From a virus: DNA of 30,591 nt. Under the pieces are notes generated by a model, which saw nothing but the letters and a program-made list of their open reading frames with translations, was not told the origin of the DNA and did no database searches. The stretch is taken from the IMG/VR virus record IMGVR_UViG_3300035070_002763, positions 1 through 30,591 of that record. One strand, written 5' to 3'. A program made the position numbers and the translations under genes. Position 1 is the first letter of the stretch. Each line of letters starts with the position of its first letter. Below are positions 12,353 through 19,905 of the stretch, in pieces.

Positions 12353-12811
12353 ATGTTAAAAACAATAATATTTACCATATTACTACTCATAGCAATAACG
12401 GCTAGAGCAAATATGGTAACAATAACAGCAGATTCAACGAATATCCTAAAAGAATATTCAACAGATGAGGGCTGTAAAAAGACACTTAAACAACTAAAAA
12501 TAAACAATAGTTGTGATGAAGTGAGAAAGATTATTAACGCTTTTGATAGAAATCCTATCTTAGTGGCTACATTCCTACACGAGAGCAACTTTAATCGTAA
12601 TGCTAGAAATGTAAATAAAAATGGAAGTGTGGATAGCGGAGTGTTCCAACTAAATAGCACCTACTGGACTGTAAATGGGGACATAAATCATTCAATAACT
12701 CAAGCACAAAAATGTTATAAAGATATGGGATATAAATGTTGGGCGTCTTATAATAATGGAAAATATAAAGAAAGGTGGAATGATGCAATATTGTTAATAA
12801 AAAATATATAA
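12353..12811 (+). CDS. secreted lysozyme/transglycosylase-like muralytic protein
   Basis: This 152-residue protein begins with a signal-peptide-like hydrophobic stretch (MLKTIIFTILLLIAITARAN). The domain contains ILVATFLHESNFN (candidate catalytic Glu at about 77), NKNGSVDSGVFQLN (like the GxFQ motif of soluble lytic transglycosylases), and CYKDMGYKCWASYNNGKYK near the end, where a YN-G motif is typical. It would cleave peptidoglycan glycan strands during lysis or entry. No holin gene is obvious beside it; the 44-residue membrane protein at 6673 is far away. Leaderless promoter predicted. Confidence 0.75.
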   Translation: MLKTIIFTILLLIAITARANMVTITADSTNILKEYSTDEGCKKTLKQLKINNSCDEVRKIINAFDRNPILVATFLHESNFNRNARNVNKNGSVDSGVFQLNSTYWTVNGDINHSITQAQKCYKDMGYKCWASYNNGKYKERWNDAILLIKNI

Positions 12812-12816
12812 AAAAT

Positions 12817-12984
12817 ATGATGATATTAAATATAGAAAATCAAGAAAATAATTATATAATAACTTCTCTTGATAAAGAGAATAAACAATTAGTAACTTCT
12901 AAAATACCAAAAGAAAATATTGATTATAAAATAGAAGAAAAAATTAAAGAATGGTTAAAAACTGGCTCTTCATTAAAATTATAA
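12817..12984 (+). CDS. small acidic protein, 55 residues
   Basis: ATG 12817 follows AAAAAAT shortly after the lysozyme-like gene. Sequence MMILNIENQENNYIITSLDK and a C-terminal helix KIEEKIKEWLKTGSSLKL. Its 'YKIEEKIKEWL' end is plausible for a small partner-binding peptide. Unrecognised. Confidence 0.5.
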   Translation: MMILNIENQENNYIITSLDKENKQLVTSKIPKENIDYKIEEKIKEWLKTGSSLKL

Positions 12985-12993
12985 AAAAAAATA

Positions 12994-13002
12994 TGTTATA
13001 AT
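12994..13002 (+). promoter_or_regulatory. extended -10 promoter for the glycosyltransferase operon
   Basis: TGTTATAAT ends seven bases before ATG 13010, predicting a leaderless message for the first glycosyltransferase. Confidence 0.6.
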
Positions 13003-13009
13003 ATATAAT

Positions 13010-13840
13010 ATGCAAATCGCTGTCGTAGTCCCAACTATAAGAGAAGATAAATTAAGAATCTTTTTAAATGTTTGGGATTTTCTTTTTAAAAAACACAATA
13101 TTTCACTTTATATAGTGAGAGATGGTAAAAATCCAACAGTAAATGGGTTATCTGTAAAAGAAGTAATGGGTAAATATTCAAATTTAATTTACAACTTTAA
13201 TGACGGAGTTAGAAATCTTGGCTTTGCTATGGCTTATAAAGAAGGTGCTGACATAATTATTTCACTTGATGATGATACTTTACCAGAAGGAGATACAATT
13301 CAAGACCACTTAAATATTTTAAATACTAGACAACCTATATCATTTATGAACTCGGTAGATGATATATATATGCGTGGTTTTCCTTACTGGGTAAGAGAAG
13401 AAGCTCCTGTAATGTTTTCACATGGAGTTTGGAATGGAGTATATGACTTTGACGCTTCAACACAACTTTTAATGGGAACACCACAACCAAGACACAGAAA
13501 AATGACTGTGCCTAAAGGAGTATTAATGCCTGTTTGTGTGATGAATGTAGCTTTCCGAAGAGAAGTATTGCCTTATTATTATCAAGCTCCAATGTTTGGA
13601 GATATAAATAGATTTGCGGACATTTGGAGTGGTTGGGAAGTTAAGAAAGCGATAGATGAAAATAATTGGGCAATGGTAACAGGTTATGCAAAAGTAAATC
13701 ATAACAGAGCAAGTAATGCTTTCGTAAACTTAGTTAAAGAAGCAAAGGGAGTGGGAATGAATGAGAATTATGGGAAAGATGAGTATTTTAAACTTTATCA
13801 AAAAAATATAAAATTATGGAAAGAATTTCTAAAGGGATAG
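13010..13840 (+). CDS. RGP/UDP-arabinopyranose mutase-like glycosyltransferase (GT75-type)
   Basis: This 276-residue protein opens with IAVVVPTIREDKL and has the nucleotide-sugar motif SLDDDTLPEGD (about 85-95). The long middle (MRGFPYWVREEAPVMFSHGV, ASTQLL, TVPKGVLMPVCVMNVAFRRE) and the end (RFADIWSGWEVKKAI, NRASNAFVNLVKEAKG) line up in order with the plant reversibly glycosylated polypeptides, which bind UDP-sugars and interconvert UDP-arabinopyranose and furanose. Phage copies are not something I would expect. It could make an unusual sugar nucleotide or transfer a sugar to a virion or cell-surface target. It overlaps the next gene by 25 bases. Confidence 0.8.
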   Translation: MQIAVVVPTIREDKLRIFLNVWDFLFKKHNISLYIVRDGKNPTVNGLSVKEVMGKYSNLIYNFNDGVRNLGFAMAYKEGADIIISLDDDTLPEGDTIQDHLNILNTRQPISFMNSVDDIYMRGFPYWVREEAPVMFSHGVWNGVYDFDASTQLLMGTPQPRHRKMTVPKGVLMPVCVMNVAFRREVLPYYYQAPMFGDINRFADIWSGWEVKKAIDENNWAMVTGYAKVNHNRASNAFVNLVKEAKGVGMNENYGKDEYFKLYQKNIKLWKEFLKG

Positions 13841-14319
13841 TTATAACTACAAGTGATTTTACTTCTGATTATTTAGAGCCTTTATTAGAATCTATTAAAG
13901 ATACTAAGTATCCAATAGTTATTCATAAAAACACCAAGGAGAATAACGGCTGGGAATTAGCTGGTTTAAAAAAAGGAAAAGAAACTTTCGATGAGTTCAT
14001 TCATTTAATGGATTCAACACTTGTTAAAGATATAAAACTATTTGATGAATTATTTAAAATGGAAGGAAATGTATTTTTAACTAATGGTGGCTATCATTAT
14101 ATGGGGAAATTTGTATCTAATACATTACCAGAATTACCTAATGCGTCCACAAAACAAGAAGCTATTATGTATGAATTACATTGGCTACCAAAACCATATA
14201 AATACTTTGAGCCAGATTTACCAGTCCACACAGATAAGTTTGAAGAGAAATACGGACAAAGGAGAATGAGATTAGAGAATGATTTTATAATAAAATGGAA
14301 GGGGACCTTCTTCATCTGA
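13816..14319 (+). CDS. glycosyltransferase-like protein, 167 residues
   Basis: The sequence begins ERISKGIVITTSDFTSDYLE, with LLESIKDTKYPIVIHKNTKE and NGWELAGLKKGKETFDEF, then FIHLMDSTLVKD, where LMDST could hold a divalent metal as in GT-A enzymes (a DXD-like site). It continues with a β-rich region including VFLTNGGYHYMGKF. It is short for a complete GT-A fold. It is coupled to the RGP-like gene and the methyltransferase. The substrate is unknown. Confidence is for a sugar-transfer-type protein, not for any specific reaction. Confidence 0.5.
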   Translation: MERISKGIVITTSDFTSDYLEPLLESIKDTKYPIVIHKNTKENNGWELAGLKKGKETFDEFIHLMDSTLVKDIKLFDELFKMEGNVFLTNGGYHYMGKFVSNTLPELPNASTKQEAIMYELHWLPKPYKYFEPDLPVHTDKFEEKYGQRRMRLENDFIIKWKGTFFI

Positions 14320-14320
14320 T

Positions 14321-14860
14321 ATGGAATTAGGACCTATTCAATCTTGCGATGTTTTACTCTTACAAGCAGTTATTAAAATGACTTGCCCTTTAAACTTAGT
14401 AGAACTTGGTTATCTTAATGGATATTCAACTCGTAAGATACTAGAAGCAATGCGACCTGATGCAAAATTAACAAGTTATGACAATACAGTAAGAGGAACT
14501 GATATTATAGATGAAAGATTAACATTTAAGAATAAAAGTCAAACAGAAGTAGAAGAGAAAGATATTGATTTTATATTCTTTGATGCTTCTCACGATTTAG
14601 AGATAAATAAAGAAACTTGGAAGAAACTAAACCTAACAGATGACTGTATAATAGCAATACACGATACAGGACTATGGGATAAAATGATAATGGATACTGG
14701 AGGACAATGGATAGGAAATGGTTATGCTCACAGACAAGGAGAAAGAGATTTTGTTAAATGGATTAAAGAAAACTACCCTGAATATCAAATAATAAACTTT
14801 CACACATTAAAAGAAACAAGACATGGTATTACACTGATACAGAAATGTGGTATAATATAA
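14321..14860 (+). CDS. class I SAM-dependent methyltransferase
   Basis: This 179-residue protein has VELGYLNGYSTRKIL (motif I, glycine-rich SAM loop), LTSYDNTVRG (motif II acidic strand), IDFIFFDASHDLE (motif III/IV, with a DxSHxxE pattern of metal-dependent O-methyltransferases and cephalosporin-hydroxylase-like proteins) and IIAIHDTG. It most resembles the 'Methyltransf_24' type that methylates sugars or small molecules. Next to two glycosyltransferases it probably methylates a glycan or sugar nucleotide. It starts one base after the TGA of the previous gene. Confidence 0.75.
   Translation: MELGPIQSCDVLLLQAVIKMTCPLNLVELGYLNGYSTRKILEAMRPDAKLTSYDNTVRGTDIIDERLTFKNKSQTEVEEKDIDFIFFDASHDLEINKETWKKLNLTDDCIIAIHDTGLWDKMIMDTGGQWIGNGYAHRQGERDFVKWIKENYPEYQIINFHTLKETRHGITLIQKCGII
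14848..14856 (+). promoter_or_regulatory. extended -10 promoter at the start of the virion module
   Basis: TGGTATAAT lies inside the end of the methyltransferase gene and ends seven bases before ATG 14864. Confidence 0.6.
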
Positions 14861-14863
14861 ACT

Positions 14864-15100
14864 ATGAAATATGACCTATGCTTACATTTACCAAGTAATA
14901 AATATTATTTAGTAAAATATATAAGACCAGACTATTATTTAGAACTTTGGGAAGATAATATAGAAACTAACTATTGGTTATGGAAAGTAATGCCAGATAA
15001 AATAGGAGGAGTATATGGTGGTAGTGTAATGAAATTAGTAGCTAAAAGATTTACATTAAAATGGTTTTTAAATTTACATAAATTATGGAAGAAAATATAG
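14864..15100 (+). CDS. hypothetical protein, 78 residues
   Basis: The first gene of the late module, with a predicted leaderless message. It is rich in Tyr and Trp (YLVKYIRPDYYLELWEDNIE, NYWLWKVMPDKIGG) and basic at the C-terminus (WFLNLHKLWKKI). It overlaps the small terminase gene by 16 bases. Unrecognised. Confidence 0.6.
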   Translation: MKYDLCLHLPSNKYYLVKYIRPDYYLELWEDNIETNYWLWKVMPDKIGGVYGGSVMKLVAKRFTLKWFLNLHKLWKKI

Positions 15101-15438
15101 AGAATTCAAGCGAAAACAAGCCAATGAGAGATGAACTAGGAAGATTATTGCCTGGCTATACTGCTAATCCTAATGGTAGACCTGAAATGACAGAAGCAGA
15201 AAAACTCATTGCTAAAGCTAAAAGAGATTTTGTTAAAGAATATAAAGAAAGTCTTAGAGAATCATTACCTTTAATTAAACCAGTATTGATAGCAATGGCT
15301 TTAGAAGGAAATATACAGGCTATTAAAGAGCTTAATGATAGAGCAATGGGTAAAGCAGAATCTAAAGCAGATATAACATCTAATGGAGAAACTATTGCAT
15401 CAGTAATAAATATAATTAAACCAAATGACAGAGATTAA
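15085..15438 (+). CDS. terminase small subunit-like protein
   Basis: This 117-residue protein contains GRLLPGYTANPNGRPEMTEA near the N-terminus, a pattern typical of small DNA-packaging proteins, then a basic helix (KAKRDFVKEYKESLRESL) and KPVLIAMALEGNIQAIKELN, ending with NDRAMGKAESKADITSNGE. Together with its position directly before, and overlapping by 14 bases, the large terminase it is best read as the small terminase, which recognises DNA for packaging. It is shorter than classic TerS, but this class often is. Confidence 0.7.
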   Translation: MEENIENSSENKPMRDELGRLLPGYTANPNGRPEMTEAEKLIAKAKRDFVKEYKESLRESLPLIKPVLIAMALEGNIQAIKELNDRAMGKAESKADITSNGETIASVINIIKPNDRD

Positions 15439-17722
15439 CTTTTCCCCGAGTTTAAAACAGTTCAAGGCTTGGGAGTATCTAAATGATGATATAACTACTG
15501 AAATAGGATATGGTGGTGCTGCTTGTTTTACTGGAAATACAGAAGTCCTTACAGGGAATGGATATAAACCAATATCAGATATTCAAGTAGATGATAATGT
15601 TATTTCTCTCAATGAATTATCTGAAAAATTAGAAATAAAAAGAGTTTCTAATGTTTTTAAGTATGGTGGTTGCAATCCAAGACAAAAGATGATAGAATTA
15701 AGAGTATATGGAGAAACTATCACAACAACACCAGAACATAGATTTTACTTTAATGGACATTGGGTGCAAATTAAAACCATTAGAGAACGAATATTGGAGA
15801 TATGTGGAGGGAACGAACAAACTTTATTTAATCTCAAATCAAGGGCGTTTACTAACGAGGAATTGGAAAAACTGCAAACGAGATGCGATAATGAAACCTG
15901 CTTACGATGCAAAGGGTTATCTCCGAACAATGATAAAACAGGAGAGAATACATACAATCAAGATACACAGATTAGTAGCACAAGCTTTTATACCGAATCC
16001 ACAGAACAAGGAGCAAGTCAATCACAAGAACTTCAACAAGAGCGACAACAGAGTGGAGAATTTGGAATGGGTAACAGCCAAAGAGAATATGAAACACTCA
16101 ATGCAAATAAGGACTTTTCACAAATGGAAAAAGAAACCAGAACAAATACAGAGAGGCTCACAAGTGGGAACATCAATACTCAAGGAACATCAAGTATTAG
16201 AGATAAGAAAAATGTTTATTCCAAGAGTGATGACACGAAAAATGATAGCGAATATATACAATATCTCACCAGCGACAGTAAAAGATATTATTTTGAAGAA
16301 AAGTTGGAAGCATTTGAATTAAATATCCAAGCTATTGAAAGTATCAAAGAAATTGAGATAGATGAAGATGTTTACGATTTAGAAGTAGAAGATAATCAAA
16401 ATTATGTTGTTTCAAGAAATAATATAATCGTTCATAATTCTGGTGGTAAATCTTATCTTGGTTGTGTATGGATTACAGCCATGTGTATGGCTTATCCTGA
16501 TACAGGTTGGCTTATTGGTCGTAAAGAACTAACAAACTTAAAGAGAACAACACTTTTAACTTTATTTAAAGTATTTAAAGAGTTTGGTATTACAGATAAA
16601 CACTATACATATAATCAACAGAATAATATTCTAACTTTTAATAATGGCTCACAAATCTTTTTCATTGACTTAGGATACAAACCATCTGACCCACTGTATA
16701 CCCGTTTAGGAGGACTTGAACTAACAGGAGCATTTATTGATGAATCTAATGAAATACCTTATCAAGCTATTGAAATACTAAAAACTCGTATTGGTCGTAG
16801 AGGAACACACAGACCTAAATTACTTGAAACATTTAATCCTGACAAGGGACATGTTTATTCTCGTTATTATAAGTTGTGGAAAGATGAGAAACTACCTGAA
16901 TATAGACAATTCTTACAAGCATTGCCTAATGATAATCCTTACACATCAAAGGAATATATCGAACAACTACAAAATGCAGATAAGATAACTAAGGAAAGAC
17001 TTTTATTTGGAAACTTTGAATATGATGACGACCCTACAATACTTGTAAGAAATGATGCTTTTGAAGATATGTGGAGCAACACAGTAGATACTGAAACTAA
17101 AATCATATCAGTAGATGTGGCTAGATTTGGTAAAGACACTACTAGAATCGGACTATGGAATGGACTAGAACTAACTAAGGTATGGACTTATGAGAAGTAT
17201 GCAGTAGACCAGACAGCAGATGAGATTAAAAGAATAGCAAGTGAATATCGTGTGCCTTTCTCTCAAATCATTATAGATGAAGATGGAGTTGGTGGTGGGG
17301 TATTAGACTTAGTTCGTGGTGCTAAAGGTTTCATGGGAAACTCTGTGCCTTTTCCTATATGGGATACAAGACAGTTTAAATTTGTGCCTGCTAACTATCA
17401 GAATTTAAGAAATCAATGTTACTTTACACTAGCTGAATATATAAACAATCATAAGATAGCAATTAAAGATGAGAGTATCAAAGAAATCCTAAGAGAAGAT
17501 ATATCAGTTATTAGACAGAAGAACATAGACACAGATGGAAAGTTATCAATTATCTCTAAGGATGATATGAAAGAGATTATCGGTAGAAGTCCTGACATAT
17601 CAGATATGATGATGATGAGAATGTATTTTGAATTTAAGAAACCAGACGAACAAAGAAGAATAGAAATCAAAATGCAAGGATTCGCTAACAGACATAAACA
17701 TAAAACTAACCAAGTAGAGTAG
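15425..17722 (+). CDS. terL: terminase large subunit precursor, interrupted by an intein
   Basis: The precursor has 765 residues: N-extein 33, intein 305 (34-338), C-extein 427. Removal of the intein gives about 460 residues, normal for TerL. The joined sequence GYGGAA+SGGKS rebuilds the Walker A loop, split just before Ser339. Walker B is LTGAFIDE (about 433-440). Nuclease motifs are SVDVARFGKD (Asp about 564), IIIDEDGVGGG (Asp about 618) and SPDISDMM (Asp about 724 and 727). The protein packages DNA at the portal and cuts it. It cannot hydrolyse ATP until the intein is spliced. Part of the intein DNA also encodes an HNH endonuclease in the +1 frame. Confidence 0.9.
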   Translation: MTEINFSPSLKQFKAWEYLNDDITTEIGYGGAACFTGNTEVLTGNGYKPISDIQVDDNVISLNELSEKLEIKRVSNVFKYGGCNPRQKMIELRVYGETITTTPEHRFYFNGHWVQIKTIRERILEICGGNEQTLFNLKSRAFTNEELEKLQTRCDNETCLRCKGLSPNNDKTGENTYNQDTQISSTSFYTESTEQGASQSQELQQERQQSGEFGMGNSQREYETLNANKDFSQMEKETRTNTERLTSGNINTQGTSSIRDKKNVYSKSDDTKNDSEYIQYLTSDSKRYYFEEKLEAFELNIQAIESIKEIEIDEDVYDLEVEDNQNYVVSRNNIIVHNSGGKSYLGCVWITAMCMAYPDTGWLIGRKELTNLKRTTLLTLFKVFKEFGITDKHYTYNQQNNILTFNNGSQIFFIDLGYKPSDPLYTRLGGLELTGAFIDESNEIPYQAIEILKTRIGRRGTHRPKLLETFNPDKGHVYSRYYKLWKDEKLPEYRQFLQALPNDNPYTSKEYIEQLQNADKITKERLLFGNFEYDDDPTILVRNDAFEDMWSNTVDTETKIISVDVARFGKDTTRIGLWNGLELTKVWTYEKYAVDQTADEIKRIASEYRVPFSQIIIDEDGVGGGVLDLVRGAKGFMGNSVPFPIWDTRQFKFVPANYQNLRNQCYFTLAEYINNHKIAIKDESIKEILREDISVIRQKNIDTDGKLSIISKDDMKEIIGRSPDISDMMMMRMYFEFKKPDEQRRIEIKMQGFANRHKHKTNQVE
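15524..16438 (+). other. intein in the Walker A motif of TerL, with dual-coding centre
   Basis: Residues 34-338 of the precursor. Block A: Cys1 in CFTGNTEVLTGNGYKPISDI. Block B: TTTPEHRFYFNGHW with the T-x2-H. Blocks F/G: VYDLEVEDNQNYVVSRN then IIVHN, followed by Ser+1. The splicing segments are about 87 and 37 residues, as in mini-inteins. Between them about 180 residues are rich in Gln, Ser, Thr, Asn and Glu with no recognisable domain: they are the frame-shifted reading of the HNH gene at 15708-16322. The block F position usually held by a basic or acidic residue is Asn/Gln-Asn here, so catalytic efficiency is unsure. Confidence 0.9.
15708..16322 (+). CDS. NUMOD4-HNH homing endonuclease, nested in +1 frame of the intein
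   Basis: A complete 204-residue endonuclease in the +1 frame relative to TerL. It has a NUMOD4-type start (EYWRYVEGTNKLYLISNQGR, 29-47), the HNH_3 core IHRLVAQAFIPNPQ (86-99) and VNHKNFNKSDNRVENLEWVT (104-123; His87, His106, Asn114, Asn118), and a C-terminal helix-turn-helix (160-200, NISPATVKDI). It ends in its own TAA at 16320-16322. ATG 15708 is the first start; ATG 15753 (MDIGCKLKP) is closer to the domain. No -10 was seen next to either, so initiation or frameshifting is unresolved. It presumably cuts intein-less terL alleles. Confidence 0.85.
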   Translation: MEKLSQQHQNIDFTLMDIGCKLKPLENEYWRYVEGTNKLYLISNQGRLLTRNWKNCKRDAIMKPAYDAKGYLRTMIKQERIHTIKIHRLVAQAFIPNPQNKEQVNHKNFNKSDNRVENLEWVTAKENMKHSMQIRTFHKWKKKPEQIQRGSQVGTSILKEHQVLEIRKMFIPRVMTRKMIANIYNISPATVKDIILKKSWKHLN

Positions 17723-17741
17723 TTAGATAGTTTTACACACA

Positions 17742-17778
17742 TTATCCACAGGTTTATCCACAGTTTTTATGTTATAAT
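17742..17778 (+). promoter_or_regulatory. two DnaA boxes and promoter for the portal gene
   Basis: TTATCCACA at 17742-17750 and 17754-17762 are 3 bp apart, followed by TTATAAT with TATAAT at 17773-17778. An inverted repeat TAGTTTTA (17728-17735)/TAAAACTA (17782-17789) flanks the set. ATG 17798 is 19 bases after the -10. Confidence 0.65.
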
Positions 17779-17797
17779 ATATAAAACTAACTACTAT

Positions 17798-19591
17798 ATG
17801 GAAAAAACAATACTTAAGGAGATTAACGACCAAATCGCTACTTATTATAATAAATCAATACAAATCATAGAGGGACTTTACTACAACCAATATCAGACTT
17901 TAAAGAAAATTGAGTTTTATTGGAACTCTCAATATATCAATGGACAGACTGATGATATTGGAAGAATAAAACCTTTCTATAATATTTCAAAGTTTAGAGT
18001 AAATGTAGCAACAAGAGCAACTGACCTTGATGTTAAAGATGTTCGTATCACTTCTGACAATACGAATGATAGAGTTCGCTCAATGTTATTAAATCACGAA
18101 TTAAAGAATTGGTTTAAAGAAGCAGACTTTTCTAAATTATTAAATGACTGGGGAAAGACAAGAACTAAATATGGAGGTGTTTTGATTAAGAAATGTTACG
18201 AAGAGGAAGATGGAGGAAAAGAATTAAAGATAGATTTAGTAGAGTGGAAGAATGTTATCACTGACCAAGTCAATATTGGTAGTGGTGCTATCATTGAAGT
18301 TCACTATATGTCCCCTTCAGAACTATCAAAGAAAATTGGTATTTGGAACAATGTAGAAGATGCAATGAAACTTGCAACTAAATCTCGTGGAATGAAAGGT
18401 AACAAAGAAGATGGAAATGAAAAGAAAATTCCTATTTATGAAGTTCATGGAGAATATCCTTCAAATTATAATCCTGACACACCAGATGGCGACCCTAACA
18501 AATATGAAAGAATGTCATTTATTATTGCTGGTAATGAGAGCAATAAACAAATTATACTTTGGCATGAAATTGAAGATGAAAATCCTTATCGTTATTTAGC
18601 TTGGGATAATGTAGCTGGTAGAGGACTTGGTATTGGAATAGTTGAAGATGGATTTGAAGCTCAAATGTGGACTAATGACGCTATTATCGCAGAGCGTAAT
18701 GTAATGGAATTAGCTGGTAAAGTATTCATTAAGACTAATTCAAAACAATTTGGTAATAACATTATTTCTGATATGGATAATGGACAAGTTATTGAATTGG
18801 AAGACGGGGCAGATGCTAACTTACTTTCTTTAGTTCCTTCATCACTTCCACAATTCCAAAACACAGTAGAGAAGTGGAATGTTCAATATGAAAGAGCAAC
18901 TAATACTTTTGATGCAGTTACAGGAGAGCAAATGCCTTCTAATACTCCTTTAGGTTCAGTCGCTATTCAATCAGCACAAGCTTCATCATTCTTTGATTAT
19001 CGTAGAGAAGAAGCTGGAATCTTTTGGACAGAAGTATTAATGGACTGGGTTATTCCTTATCTCATTAAGAAAATTAACAAAGCACATATCTTAGCATCAG
19101 ACTTCTCAATAGAAGAATTAAAACAAATTGATAAGGCATTTGCATTGAATGAAGCTAATCAACAAGTTATAGATGCAGTATTAAATGGAAAGATTATAAC
19201 TGGTGATGACTACCAACAAGCAGTAGATGGAATGTTACAGTTTATCGGAATGGACGGAAAGAGAAGATATATTGATATTCCAAAAGATTACTTTAAGAAT
19301 TATGAAGATAACATCACTATCGACATTACAGGTGAAACTAGAAATAAACAAGCAACACTTCAAACTCTATCAACAATACTCGGACAAGTTGCTTCTAATC
19401 CAGCTTTACTACAAGACCCTACACTTGCTCAAATCTTTGGAGAGATACTTGAAATATCTGGTATAGATATAATTCCATCAGCACCACTACCTCAACCACA
19501 GCAACCACAGGGAAACAATACACCAGCTCCTAAACAAGCATCAGCTTTAGAAAATCAAACAGCATCAGTATTACCAACAGCACAACAATAA
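17798..19591 (+). CDS. portal protein
   Basis: This 597-residue protein follows the terminase and precedes scaffold and capsid genes. It has the portal character: an N-terminal helical region (QIATYYNKSIQIIEGLYYNQ), a long mixed wing and stem region and a C-terminal region with Pro/Gln-rich low complexity (PSAPLPQPQQPQGNNTPAP). It contains 'GSVAIQSAQASSFFDYRREE' near 385-410, a segment seen in many Gram-positive-type phage portals, and WTEVLMDWVIPYLI. Portals form the dodecameric DNA-entry ring at one capsid vertex. Its own promoter with two DnaA boxes suggests late gene timing. Confidence 0.75.
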   Translation: MEKTILKEINDQIATYYNKSIQIIEGLYYNQYQTLKKIEFYWNSQYINGQTDDIGRIKPFYNISKFRVNVATRATDLDVKDVRITSDNTNDRVRSMLLNHELKNWFKEADFSKLLNDWGKTRTKYGGVLIKKCYEEEDGGKELKIDLVEWKNVITDQVNIGSGAIIEVHYMSPSELSKKIGIWNNVEDAMKLATKSRGMKGNKEDGNEKKIPIYEVHGEYPSNYNPDTPDGDPNKYERMSFIIAGNESNKQIILWHEIEDENPYRYLAWDNVAGRGLGIGIVEDGFEAQMWTNDAIIAERNVMELAGKVFIKTNSKQFGNNIISDMDNGQVIELEDGADANLLSLVPSSLPQFQNTVEKWNVQYERATNTFDAVTGEQMPSNTPLGSVAIQSAQASSFFDYRREEAGIFWTEVLMDWVIPYLIKKINKAHILASDFSIEELKQIDKAFALNEANQQVIDAVLNGKIITGDDYQQAVDGMLQFIGMDGKRRYIDIPKDYFKNYEDNITIDITGETRNKQATLQTLSTILGQVASNPALLQDPTLAQIFGEILEISGIDIIPSAPLPQPQQPQGNNTPAPKQASALENQTASVLPTAQQ

Positions 19592-19592
19592 T

Positions 19593-19814
19593 ATGGATAA
19601 ACTCGTAATATTATCACAAGACAAAGCAACACTACAAGCAGTCAGAGATTATTTAAATTCTACTCTTAGAAAGAAACTTGTATATAAAGCATTGAAGAAA
19701 GAAGATATATCTGGCTTTGCTGACGCCTCTAATATTATCAAGGTCGCACTTGATGAAATAGATGGGTTATCAAAGAAAGATAATGAAGTTAAAAGAATTA
19801 ATCAATCAGAATAG
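19593..19814 (+). CDS. small virion-module protein, 73 residues
   Basis: It starts in the TAATATG junction with the portal gene. A helical sequence (VILSQDKATLQAVRDYLNST, then KKLVYKALKKEDISGFADAS) of the type often found between portal and scaffold in small phages. It may be a head-completion or assembly factor. Unrecognised. Confidence 0.6.
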   Translation: MDKLVILSQDKATLQAVRDYLNSTLRKKLVYKALKKEDISGFADASNIIKVALDEIDGLSKKDNEVKRINQSE

Positions 19815-19849
19815 TTTTTCGGTTCTATATCCGACCAAAATATAACTTT

Positions 19850-19855
19850 TATAAT
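19850..19855 (+). promoter_or_regulatory. possible -10 TATAAT before the scaffold gene
   Basis: TATAAT at 19850-19855 in the 91-bp gap before ATG 19906. No TG extension. The same gap has a short dyad TCGG/CCGA at about 19819-19834. Weak support. Confidence 0.3.
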
Positions 19856-19905
19856 ACAGGAAGTCTAACCTGATAAATGGGACAACAATAATCTAGAACA
19901 TCACT

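Noticed and set aside
12118-12405. A second frame overlapping the basic repeat gene
   Set aside because: It is Lys/Asn/Thr-rich shadow sequence and runs over the promoter and start of the lysozyme-like gene.
15708-16322. A pair of compensating frameshift errors or mutations putting the HNH out of frame with the intein
   Set aside because: The HNH has its own stop inside the intein and the other frame is open along the entire length with systematic avoidance of stop-generating codon pairs. Two errors would not produce that. It remains worth resequencing.
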